Positions 30,001 to 41,550 of a stretch of DNA of 64,000 nt are shown piece by piece; within the stretch, counting starts at the first letter, position 1; every line of letters starts with the position of its first letter. The translations under genes were made by a program, and so were the position numbers. The DNA comes from Leptasterias polaris (lineage: Eukaryota > Echinodermata > Asteroidea > Forcipulatida > Asteriidae), in contig JAZGTN010000085.1 in the NCBI GenBank assembly GCA_037783415.1, positions 2,971,501-3,035,500 on the forward strand, in the 5' to 3' direction. Below the pieces are notes generated by a model that did not search any database, was not told the DNA's origin, and worked only from the letters and a program-made list of their open reading frames with translations.

Positions 30001-31399
30001 AGTTTCAACACAACATACATCCAACCTGCAAACATTTGATCTAAATCGGTAGTCAAGTTGAATGAAAACAATTAACACGGGTTACAGTTTGTCAGGGACT
30101 TTGTTCAATTTATTCAAAGGCCTTTGTGTACAACGGGCTGGATTTGGCAAATCAAAATGGTACTTGCTTCGAGTTTAAAGAAGGCAATTACTTCCCATCG
30201 GGGAGAAGTTTTCGATAAGTTTATATTATAAGAACATATAATAAAACCAAGTTCAGTAAGAAGTCATAGTGCTAACCGTATGCTGCCGTAAAGTTATATT
30301 TTAAAGTTTATACGTAGTAAATTTTCCGATTTGAATTAAATATCGTGAAGCTGTATTGGAGACCGCTGTATTGTTTTCAATGTCAACAAATTATACCTTA
30401 AACAGTGATGTAGTCAATACCAAGACCCCTCCCCGTCCAAGGGGGAGGGGGAGACCGCTCGACCCCTCCCTGCCGAGAGGGAGGGGGGGGGTGGGAGAGA
30501 CCGGTCTTGAGACCTTCATCACTTAATACCTTAACTTTGAAAGTAATTTTGTGCATTTCCAAAATCTAGTTATGGAGCCGTTATTTTTGAAATGTTCAAT
30601 CTGTTGTGAACTGTCATTAGAAAATTCAGATGATATTTCTGGTTAGTCTGTCTTCAGATTGCACCACGGTGCCCCTAATATAGTAGTACTATGGATATCT
30701 GTCCATCCGAACAGCTCTCACCATAATTATTGCAGATAATTTCAAGCGCCGATGGAGTCTTCAGGCTGGCGCCTTCACAAATTTCAATGTTTTTTTTAGA
30801 CGGTTCTATAATATAAACTTATTGAGAACTTCATCCGGATATGAATGCCGTGGACTCTATATGTCACTCAAGTTTTTCGTAAATTTGTACAAGTATTTTA
30901 TTATTATTTTTTACTGATAATAATCATTCGTTCGTTTGCTTTAATTTGTATGTTGTAAACATAATCGTAAAGATAGATATATTATTTAGTCACATTAAGT
31001 ACCTTGAAATTAAAAATAAACCATTTTCATTCACGTTCTATAACGTATCCCATCGTTTTATAGTAATAATTAGGTGTTCGTGCAATATGAGCACGAACAC
31101 CTCTTGTTTTTGTGCTGATTTGTTTTTCTTCTCCATCTTCTTCTTCCGTACGAACTCTTCTCCACAGCATAACTCAACATTGAAACTGAATTGAACCTTG
31201 AAACTCATCAGACAATTGAACCTCAATAATTATGAAGACAACACAGTTGTCATGACGTCATGATGATGTCATCAGGTGTCGAATTACAAGTACGCTGTAT
31301 CTCAATAAGATGGCCACCTACTTCAGTGATTCGTATGACTTTTAATTATGTCTGATACCGCAGTGCCGATACACACATGCTGAGTTCTATTGAATAGAT
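30001..31399. other. Intergenic sequence with two short structured spots
   Basis: No gene seen. 30420-30510 is purine/pyrimidine-biased with GGGGGAGGGGG and GGGAGGGGGGGGG runs and CAAGACC/GGTCTTG arms. 31072-31102 is a perfect 12-bp stem with a 7-base loop (AGGTGTTCGTGC arm). TGACGTCA, a CRE-type palindrome, lies at 31253-31260 without any gene nearby to regulate. Confidence 0.5.
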
Positions 31400-31765
31400 A
31401 CGATTTGCACCATGCTATAGGGCTGTGTCCTGGATGCCAAGATGACTCTGGAGCCGAGAGAGAAGGATGTTGTGATCAACAGTGTCAAAGGCAGCACTCA
31501 AGTCTAACAGTACTAGTGCTGTAAGGTTGCCATTGTCCATTGCTGTAAGAATATCGTTGCTCACACGGACTAGTGCAGCTTCTGTCCCATGGAAAGGCTT
31601 GTATGCCAACTGGAACATATCGGACAGGTTGAAAGCATGAATGTGATCGCTAATGCGTGATGAAACTACTCGTTCGATGACTTTTCCAAGATATTTTAAG
31701 TTCGCAACCGGTCTGTAGTTTTTGAATACCTCCTTGTCCAGGTTTGATTTCTTGTTGGCTGTGTC
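31400..31765 (-). pseudogene. Non-LTR reverse transcriptase fragment, minus strand
   Basis: The minus-strand frame reads NYRPVANLKYLGKVIERVV and then FQLAYKPFHGTEAAL and VLLDLSAAFDTVDHNILL: RT palm motifs of a CR1/Jockey-type element. Both ends are missing; it stops before the YxDD motif. A separate insertion from the one at 13.1-16.8 kb (different sequence). Confidence 0.87.
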
Positions 31766-31769
31766 ACTA

Positions 31770-33110
31770 TAGTCAGAAAATTGTCAGACTGATGAATGTT
31801 TTCCGTCAACTTTGTATTATGACATAATTATTTGAAAACCCTTCGATAAAGTTTCCCCTAATAAGGTTTCGTTTATAAGTTGTTCACATCAAAAAGAGGA
31901 TGTGCACCTTCCACTAATTTTTTCTTGCGAAATTTCCTTACTCTGATATGTTGTATTGTTATGCGCCCTCGAACAGGTTGGTCCTGGAGAGAGCGAAACA
32001 TAAATTCAATAAATTATTATTATTATTATATAATCATGAAATGTTGTAAGTCTTGAATTTTATTTATTTGAGCAGTTTCAGCTTGACTTAATTTGCTTTG
32101 AGTCATACTTTGTTTTGTTTATAATTGTTTTTTTCTTCAGAATATACAACACATCCAGTACCCGAATGGTCTCCAGTGAAAGATTTCATAATCATTGTTG
32201 TGTTCAATTCCCTAATTCCTTGCTGAGTGTATGATGCACCATACAGGTAGAAATAGTTATTAACTCATTAATAATATTTAATTAGTCAAAATTCACAAGA
32301 GGCTTAAACTTGGCGTCTTCATGACTTGCCTTTATCTTGCATAATAATTAAAAACAAGTGTCTTTTCTTTCAATATTATAAATTTAACAAACCGTTCTAT
32401 ATGAAGACTAATGTATACAAATCAAGCAAGCTTTTTACAAAAATGCAACCAATAGCTCATACTATGCTCGACTTATTTTGACGACATCATCATCACTATC
32501 AGTGCATGTGTATTGAACAATCAAAGTATCATGCACCGATTCTTATTAGAGAAACCAAATCACACTATTTGAAAACCTGCTTTTAAGTATTGTAACTTAA
32601 TAATGTCAACATGATTTGCATAGTCGGATTTATTAATCAATAAAGAATCAATATCCATTGAAAAATCAATGAACTTTAGTGAGTGGCATACATGATAGTT
32701 GTACTTGTGAGTTATTCAAAGGCTCGTTTTAAAATATGCAACCAAAATGAAAGGGAATTCGAAAAATTAATGTTGCTCTGTATGAAAGGACAATATTAAA
32801 CCTCTGCCCTTTCAAATAAATTAACTAATGTACTCTTGCTGACAATACGTTCTGTAAGTTCACCTTCGTTTTTCACTTAAAGCACATAATGAAATACCAA
32901 TGTCTTGATAAGAACTTATCTAACGTCATAATGACGTAATCAGTAAAATAAAAAAAAAAAATAATATTTTTAAAACTCATATTATTGTGAGGTGCATTTA
33001 TTTCCTGTGTAAACTAACGTACAATCCAAAAAGATTTACACTTTACTTTCTTTGAAATTACAAAAGCTATCAACATTGTTTTCGGCGATTTAATGATAAT
33101 AGCTAACGCA
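31770..33110. other. Intergenic AT-rich sequence
   Basis: Contains an ATT-repeat tail (about 32015-32030) after GAGCGAAACATAAATTCAAT, possibly the end of a worn SINE or LINE. Otherwise nothing recognisable. Confidence 0.4.
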
Positions 33111-33112
33111 TT

Positions 33113-33482
33113 AAAGGCACTGAACACGTTTTGTAATTGTCAAAGACCAGTATTCTCACTTGGTGTATCCCAACATATGCATAAAATAACAAGCCTGTGA
33201 AAATTTAGGCTCAAGTGGTCATTGAAGTTGCAAGAAAATTATGAAAGAAAAAACACCCTTGTTGTACAAATTAGTGTGCTTTCAGATAAGAATAAAAGGC
33301 TTCTGGCCAGAAGTCTTTTATTATTTTAGTGAGAAATTACCTCTTTCTCAAAAACTACGTTACTTCAGAGGCAGTCGTTTCTCACAATGTTTTATACTAT
33401 CAACAGCTCTCCGTTGCTGGTTACCAAGTAAGTTTGTTTGCTAATATATATTTTGAGTAATTACCAAACGTGTACACTGAGC
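33113..33482. mobile_element. MITE with roughly 22-bp imperfect TIRs
   Basis: Left end CACTGAACACGTTTTGTAAT and right end ATTACCAAACGTGTACACTG are inverted repeats with a few mismatches. The interior (CCTGTGAAAATTTAGGCTCA, GTTTCTCACAATGTTTTATA) resembles families A and B, so all three are likely related non-autonomous DNA transposons. Confidence 0.75.
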
Positions 33483-33799
33483 CAAGCGAAAACCCGAACA
33501 CCTAGAGTTTGTGGTAACAAACTCTGAATTTGTTGGCCACATTACGCCCTCGATGTTAATATGCCCCGTCCCCCACTTCGATTTTATTAGTTTTGTAATT
33601 TTTTCAGTTAAACACATTCTAACAATTGAGGCTATTCAATACCCCGTTTAAGTTCGGTGCATTTTATTGATCCAGAACACCGGCGAAATAACTGACCCTA
33701 TGCATGCCACAACTCGTAGTCCCAATCCTTTCGTCGTATCTGTTTATACTTCTCTACTTTAACGGTGTTAATTCATTCTGAGGTTCTATATTATCCTAT

Positions 33800-35080
33800 G
33801 CAAATAAGGAAGAGGACCAGTGGCCTTGCGGACAAGGATCGGAATTCTGAACCCCATGGTTTCAGGTTCGAATGGCACCACGATACAATTATACCATTAC
33901 TTTACTTTTCCTTGGCTGTTGTTGACTTGATGTATTGGGTTTTAAATTAAACTCAAACGCAATTTAAGCGAGAGGAGCCGTGGCCCAGTGGAAGGGCTCC
34001 GGACTCTCAACTCAAAGGTACTGGGTTCGATTCCGCACTCTGCACCAAATGGTACTGGGTTCGAGCCCCTGGTGTTCCTTTTTATGTTTTTATTTTAGGG
34101 TTATTTATTTTACTTTTGGCCGTTAATGATTTGATGTTCAAGGGTTATAAATTAAACTCGAACGCACATTTAAGTAAGAGGAGCAGTGGCCCAGTGGATG
34201 GGCGCCGGACTCTGAACCCAAAGGTACTGGGTTCGATTCCCGGGTGTTCTTTTTGTACTCTTAAGGCTATTGGTTTACGCAGGATACTATCCCAAATGAA
34301 AAACCTTGCTTTATACTTAGTAAATAATTTGCAAGAGGAACGCATAGGGTATATACCAGTAGTTTACTTTTTAGCTGCTGTTGATTTGATATCCTAGGAT
34401 TTTAAATTAAACTCGAACGCATGTTAAGTAAGAAGAGCAGTGGTCCAGTGGAAGGGCTCCGGACTCTGCACCAAATGGTACTGTGTTCGAGCCCCTGGTG
34501 TTCCTTTTTATGTTTTTATTTTAGGGCTGTTTATTTTAAGGTTTAAAATTAAACTCAAACGCAAGTTAAGTAAGAGGAGCAGTGGCCCAGTGGAAGGGCT
34601 CCGGACTCTGAACCCAAAGGTACTGGGTTCGATTCCTGGGTGTTCTTTTTGTACTCTTAATGCCATTGGTTTACGCAGGATACTAAGGCATATGAAAAAC
34701 CGTGCTTTCCACTAATAGTAAATAATTTGCGCGTGGAAGGCACACGCTTTTTATACCAGTTGTTCACTTTTGGCCGTTAATGATTTGATGTTCAAGGGTT
34801 ATAAATTAAACTCGAATGCACATTTAAGTAAGAGGAGCAGTGGCCCAGTGGAAGGGCTCCGGACTCTCAACCCAAAGGTACTGGGTTCGATTCCCGGTTG
34901 TTCTTTTTGTACTCTTAATGCCATTGGTTTACGCAGGATACTAAGGCATATGAAAAACCTTGCTTACACTTAGTAAATAATTTGCGAGTGGAAGGCACAC
35001 GCTTTTTCTACCAGTAGTTCACTTTTTAGCTGCTGTTGATTTGATATCCTAGGATTTTAAATTAAACTCGAACGCTTGTT
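33800..35080 (+). repeat. Diverged proximal edge of the satellite
   Basis: The first head (33811-33885) has a degenerate B box (GGTTCGAATGG) and A box (TGGCCTTGCGG). The next (33972-34075) is a chimera with two B boxes (near 34024 and 34059). Monomers here do not follow the higher-order periods to the right, as expected for an array edge that escapes homogenisation. Confidence 0.85.
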
Positions 35081-38000
35081 AAGTAAGAAGAGCACTGGTC
35101 CAGTGGAAGGGCTCCGGACTCTGCACCAAATGGTACTGGGTTCGAGCCCCTGGTGTACCTTTTTATGTTATTATTTTAGGGTTGTTTATTTTACTTTTGG
35201 CCGTTAATGATTTGATGTTCAAGGGTTATAAATTAAACTCGAATGCACATTTAAGTAAGAGGAGCAGTGGCCCAGTGGATGTGCTCCGGACTCTGAACCC
35301 AAAGGTACTGGGTTCGATTCCCGGTTGTTCTTTTTGTACTCTTAAGGCTATTGGTTTACGCAGGATAGGCCTACTATCCCAAATGAAAAACCTTGCTTTA
35401 TACTTGGTAAATAATTTACAAGAGGAACGCATAGGCTATATACCAGTAGTTTACTTTTTAGCTGCTGTTGATTTGATATTCTCGGATTTTAAATTAAACT
35501 CGAAAGCATGTTAAGTAAGAAGAGCAGTGGTCCAGTGGAAGGGCTCCGGACTCTGCACCAAATGGTACTGGGTTCGAGCCCCTGGTGTTCCTTTTTATGT
35601 TTTTATTTTAGGGTTGTTTATTTTACTTTTGGCCGTTAATGATTTGATGTTCAAGGGTTATAAATTAAACTCGAATGCACATTTAAGTAAGAGGAGCAGT
35701 GGCCCAGTGGATGTGCTCCGGGCTCTGAACCCAAAGGTACTGGGTTCGATTCCCGGTTGTTCTTTTTGTACTCTTAAGGCTATTGGTTTACGCAGGATAG
35801 GCCTACTATCCCAAATGAAAAACCTTGCTTTATACTTGGTAAATAATTTGCAAGAGGAACGCATAAGCTATATACCAGTAGTTTACTTTTTAGCTGCTGT
35901 TGATTTGATATCCTAGGATTTTAAATTAAACTCGAACGCATGCTAGGTAAGAAGAGCAGTGGTCCAGTGGAAGGGCTCCGGACTCTCAACCCAAAGGTAC
36001 TGGGTTCGATTCCCGGTTGTTCTTTTTGTACTCTTAATGCCATTGGTTTACGCAGGATACTAAGGCATATGAAAAACCTTGCTTACACTTAGTAAATAAT
36101 TTGCGAGTGGAAGGCACACGCTTTTTCTACCAGTAGTTCACTTTTTAGCTGCTGTTGATTTGATATCCTAGGATTTTAAATTAAACTCGAACGCTTGTTA
36201 AGTAAGAAGAGCACTGGTCCAGTGGAAGGGCTCCGGACTCTGCACCAAATGGTACTGGGTTCGAGGCCCTGGTGTACCTTTTTATGTTATTATTTTAGGG
36301 TTGTTTATTTTACTTTTGGCCGTTAATGATTTGATGTTCAAGTGTTATAAATTATACTCGAATGCACATTTAAGTAAGAGGAGCAGTGGCCCAGTGGATT
36401 TGCTCCGGACTCTGAACCCAAAGGTACTGGGTTCGATTCCCGGTTGTTCTTTTTGTACTCTTAAGGCTATTGGTTTACGCAGGATAGGCCTACTATCCCA
36501 AATGAAAAACCTTGCTTTATACTTGGTAAATAATTTACAAGAGGAACGCATAGGCTATATACCAGTAGTTTACTTTTTAGCTGCTGTTGATTTGATATTC
36601 TCGGATTTTAAATTAAACTCGAAAGCATGTTAAGTAAGAAGAGCAGTGGTCCAGTGGAAGGGCTCCGGACTCTGCACCAAATGGTACTGGGTTCGAGCCC
36701 CTGGTGTTCCTTTTTATGTTTTTATTTTAGGGTTGTTTATTTTACTTTTGGCCGTTAATGATTTGATGTTCAAGGGTTATAAATTAAACTCGAATGCACA
36801 TTTAAGTAAGAGGAGCAGTGGCCCAGTGGATGTGCTCCGGGCTCTGAACCCAAAGGTACTGGGTTCGATTCCCGGTTGTTCTTTTTGTACTCTTAAGGCT
36901 ATTGGTTTACGCAGGATAGGCCTACTATCCCAAATGAAAAACCTTGCTTTATACTTGGTAAATAATTTGCAAGAGGAACGCATAAGCTATATACCAGTAG
37001 TTTACTTTTTAGCTGCTGTTGATTTGATATCCTAGGATTTTAAATTAAACTCGAACGCATGCTAGGTAAGAAGAGCAGTGGTCCAGTGGAAGGGCTCCGG
37101 ACTCTCAACCCAAAGGTACTGGGTTCGATTCCCGGTTGTTCTTTTTGTACTCTTAATGCCATTGGTTTACGCAGGATACTAAGGCATATGAAAAACCTTG
37201 CTTACACTTAGTAAATAATTTGCGAGTGGAAGGCACACGCTTTTTCTACCAGTAGTTCACTTTTTAGCTGCTGTTGATTTGATATCCTAGGATTTTAAAT
37301 TAAACTCGAACGCTTGTTAAGTAAGAAGAGCACTGGTCCAGTGGAAGGGCTCCGGACTCTGCACCAAATGGTACTGGGTTCGAGCCCCTGGTGTACCTTT
37401 TTATGTTATTATTTTAGGGTTGTTTATTTTACTTTTGGCCGTTAATGATTTGATGTTCAAGTGTTATAAATTATACTCGAATGCACATTTAAGTAAGACG
37501 AGCAGTGGCCCAGTGGATTTGCTCCGGACTCTGAACCCAAAGGTACTGGGTTCGATTCCCGGTTGTTCTTTTTGTACTCTTAAGGCTATTGGTTTACGCA
37601 GGATAGGCCTACTATCCCAAATGAAAAACCTTGCTTTATACTTGGTAAATAATTTGCAAGAGGAACGCATAGGCTATATACCAGTAGTTTACTTTTTAGC
37701 TGCTGTTGATTTGATATCCTAGGATTTTAAATTAAACTCGCAAGCATGTTAAGTAAGAAGAGCAGTGGTCCAGTGGAAGGGCTCCGGACTCTGCACCAAA
37801 TGGTACTGGGTTCGAGCCCCTGGTGTTCCTTTTTATGTTTTTATTTTAGGGTTGTTTATTTTACTTTTGGCCGTTAATGATTTGATGTTCAAGGGTTATA
37901 AATTAAACTCGAATGCACATTTAAGTAAGAGGAGCAGTGGCCCAGTGGATGGCTCCGGACTCTGAACCCAAAGGTACTGGGTTCGATTCCCGGTTGTTCT

Positions 38001-41000
38001 TTTTGTACTCTTAAGGCTATTGGTTTACGCAGGATAGGCCTACTATCCCAAATGAAAAACCTTGCTTTATACTTGGTAAATAATTTACAAGAGGAACGCA
38101 TAGGCTATATACCAGTAGTTTACTTTTTAGCTGCTGTTGATTTGATATTCTCGGATTTTAAATTAAACTCGAAAGCATGTTAAGTAAGAAGAGCAGTGGT
38201 CCAGTGGAAGGGCTCCGGACTCTGCACCAAATGGTACTGGGTTCGAGCCCCGGTTGTTCTTTTTGTACTCTTAATGCCATTGGTTTACGCAGGATACTAA
38301 GGCATATGAAAAACCTTGCTTACACTTAGTAAATAATTTGCGAGTGGAAGGCACACGCTTTTTCTACCAGTAGTTCACTTTTTAGCTGCTGTTGATTTGA
38401 TATCCTAGGATTTTAAATTAAACTCGAACGCTTGTTAAGTAAGAAGAGCACTGGTCCAGTGGAAGGGCTCCGGACTCTGCACCAAATGGTACTGGGTTCG
38501 AGGCCCTGGTGTACCTTTTTATGTTATTATTTTAGGGTTGTTTATTTTACTTTTGGCCGTTAATGATTTGATGTTCAAGTGTTATAAATTATACTCGAAT
38601 GCACATTTAAGTAAGAGGAGCAGTGGCCCAGTGGATTTGCTCCGGACTCTGAACCCAAAGGTACTGGGTTCGATTCCCGGTTGTTCTTTTTGTACTCTTA
38701 AGGCTATTGGTTTACGCAGGATAGGCCTACTATCCCAAATGAAAAACCTTGCTTTATACTTGGTAAATAATTTACAAGAGGAACGCATAGGCTATATACC
38801 AGTAGTTTACTTTTTAGCTGCTGTTGATTTGATATTCTCGGATTTTAAATTAAACTCGAAAGCATGTTAAGTAAGAAGAGCAGTGGTCCAGTGGAAGGGC
38901 TCCGGACTCTGCACCAAATGGTACTGGGTTCGAGCCCCTGGTGTTCCTTTTTATGTTTTTATTTTAGGGTTGTTTATTTTACTTTTGGCCGTTAATGATT
39001 TGATGTTCAAGGGTTATAAATTAAACTCGAATGCACATTTAAGTAAGAGGAGCAGTGGCCCAGTGGATGTGCTCCGGGCTCTGAACCCAAAGGTACTGGG
39101 TTCGATTCCCGGTTGTTCTTTTTGTACTCTTAAGGCTATTGGTTTACGCAGGATAGGCCTACTATCCCAAATGAAAAACCTTGCTTTATACTTGGTAAAT
39201 AATTTGCAAGAGGAACGCATAAGCTATATACCAGTAGTTTACTTTTTAGCTGCTGTTGATTTGATATCCTAGGATTTTAAATTAAACTCGAACGCATGCT
39301 AGGTAAGAAGAGCAGTGGTCCAGTGGAAGGGCTCCGGACTCTCAACCCAAAGGTACTGGGTTCGATTCCCGGTTGTTCTTTTTGTACTCTTAATGCCATT
39401 GGTTTACGCAGGATACTAAGGCATATGAAAAACCTTGCTTACACTTAGTAAATAATTTGCGAGTGGAAGGCACACGCTTTTTCTACCAGTAGTTCACTTT
39501 TTAGCTGCTGTTGATTTGATATCCTAGGATTTTAAATTAAACTCGAACGCTTGTTAAGTAAGAAGAGCACTGGTCCAGTGGAAGGGCTCCGGACTCTGCA
39601 CCAAATGGTACTGGGTTCGAGGCCCTGGTGTACCTTTTTATGTTATTATTTTAGGGTTGTTTATTTTACTTTTGGCCGTTAATGATTTGATGTTCAAGTG
39701 TTATAAATTATACTCGAATGCACATTTAAGTAAGAGGAGCAGTGGCCCAGTGGATTTGCTCCGGACTCTGAACCCAAAGGTACTGGGTTCGATTCCCGGT
39801 TGTTCTTTTTGTACTCTTAAGGCTATTGGTTTACGCAGGATAGGCCTACTATCCCAAATGAAAAACCTTGCTTTATACTTGGTAAATAATTTACAAGAGG
39901 AACGCATAGGCTATATACCAGTAGTTTACTTTTTAGCTGCTGTTGATTTGATATTCTCGGATTTTAAATTAAACTCGAAAGCATGTTAAGTAAGAAGAGC
40001 AGTGGTCCAGTGGAAGGGCTCCGGACTCTGCACCAAATGGTACTGGGTTCGAGCCCCTGGTGTTCCTTTTTATGTTTTTATTTTAGGGTTGTTTATTTTA
40101 CTTTTGGCCGTTAATGATTTGATGTTCAAGGGTTATAAATTAAACTCGAATGCACATTTAAGTAAGAGGAGCAGTGGCCCAGTGGATGTGCTCCGGGCTC
40201 TGAACCCAAAGGTACTGGGTTCGATTCCCGGTTGTTCTTTTTGTACTCTTAAGGCTATTGGTTTACGCATGATAGGCCTACTATCCCAAATGAAAAACCT
40301 TGCTTTATACTTGGTAAATAATTTGCAAGAGGAACGCATAAGCTATATACCAGTAGTTTACTTTTTAGCTGCTGTTGATTTGATATCCTAGGATTTTAAA
40401 TTAAACTCGAACGCATGCTAGGTAAGAAGAGCAGTGGTCCAGTGGAAGGGCTCCGGACTCTCAACCCAAAGGTACTGGGTTCGATTCCCGGTTGTTCTCT
40501 TTGTACTCTTAATGCCATTGGTTTACGCAGGATACTAAGGCATATGAAAAACCTTGCTTACACTTAGTAAATAATTTGCGAGTGGAAGGCACACGCTTTT
40601 TCTACCAGTAGTTCACTTTTTAGCTGCTGTTGATTTGATATCCTAGGATTTTAAATTAAACTCGAACGCTTGTTAAGTAAGAAGAGCACTGGTCCAGTGG
40701 AAGGGCTCCGGACTCTGCACCAAATGGTACTGGGTTCGAGCCCCTGGTGTACCTTTTTATGTTATTATTTTAGGGTTGTTTATTTTACTTTTGGCCGTTA
40801 ATGATTTGATGTTCAAGTGTTATAAATTATACTCGAATGCACATTTAAGTAAGACGAGCAGTGGCCCAGTGGATTTGCTCCGGACTCTGAACCCAAAGGT
40901 ACTGGGTTCGATTCCCGGTTGTTCTTTTTGTACTCTTAAGGCTATTGGTTTACGCAGGATAGGCCTACTATCCCAAATGAAAAACCTTGCTTTATACTTG

Positions 41001-41550
41001 GTAAATAATTTGCAAGAGGAACGCATAGGCTATATACCAGTAGTTTACTTTTTAGCTGCTGTTGATTTGATATCCTAGGATTTTAAATTAAACTCGCAAG
41101 CATGTTAAGTAAGAAGAGCAGTGGTCCAGTGGAAGGGCTCCGGACTCTGCACCAAATGGTACTGGGTTCGAGCCCCTGGTGTTCCTTTTTATGTTTTTAT
41201 TTTAGGGTTGTTTATTTTACTTTTGGCCGTTAATGATTTGATGTTCAAGGGTTATAAATTAAACTCGAATGCACATTTAAGTAAGAGGAGCAGTGGCCCA
41301 GTGGATGGCTCCGGACTCTGAACCCAAAGGTACTGGGTTCGATTCCCGGTTGTTCTTTTTGTACTCTTAAGGCTATTGGTTTACGCAGGATAGGCCTACT
41401 ATCCCAAATGAAAAACCTTGCTTTATACTTGGTAAATAATTTACAAGAGGAACGCATAGGCTATATACCAGTAGTTTACTTTTTAGCTGCTGTTGATTTG
41501 ATATTCTCGGATTTTAAATTAAACTCGAAAGCATGTTAAGTAAGAAGAGC
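35080..41550 (+). repeat. Higher-order repeat block, period 1119 bp (5 heads)
   Basis: Corresponding points recur at 35527, 36646, 37765, 38883, 40002 and 41121 (steps 1119, 1119, 1118, 1119, 1119). Unit order B-A-C-B'-A. Diagnostic variants recur with it, for example a 2-base deletion in the D-loop side (GTGGATGGCTCC) at 37945 and 41302 and a chimeric B-head/C-tail monomer near 38205. Confidence 0.93.
35945..36199 (+). repeat. Example type C monomer
   Basis: Head with loop CTCTCAA (formal anticodon CUC) and B box GGTTCGATTCC, then T5, AATGCCATTGGTTTACGCAG, ACTAAGGCATATG and CACACGCTTTTTCTACCAG. It shares the GCTGCTGTTGATTTGATATC end with type A. Confidence 0.85.

Noticed and set aside
31253..31260. 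TGACGTCA as a CRE promoter site
   Set aside because: Single 8-bp match without a nearby gene or TATA context; chance is likely.
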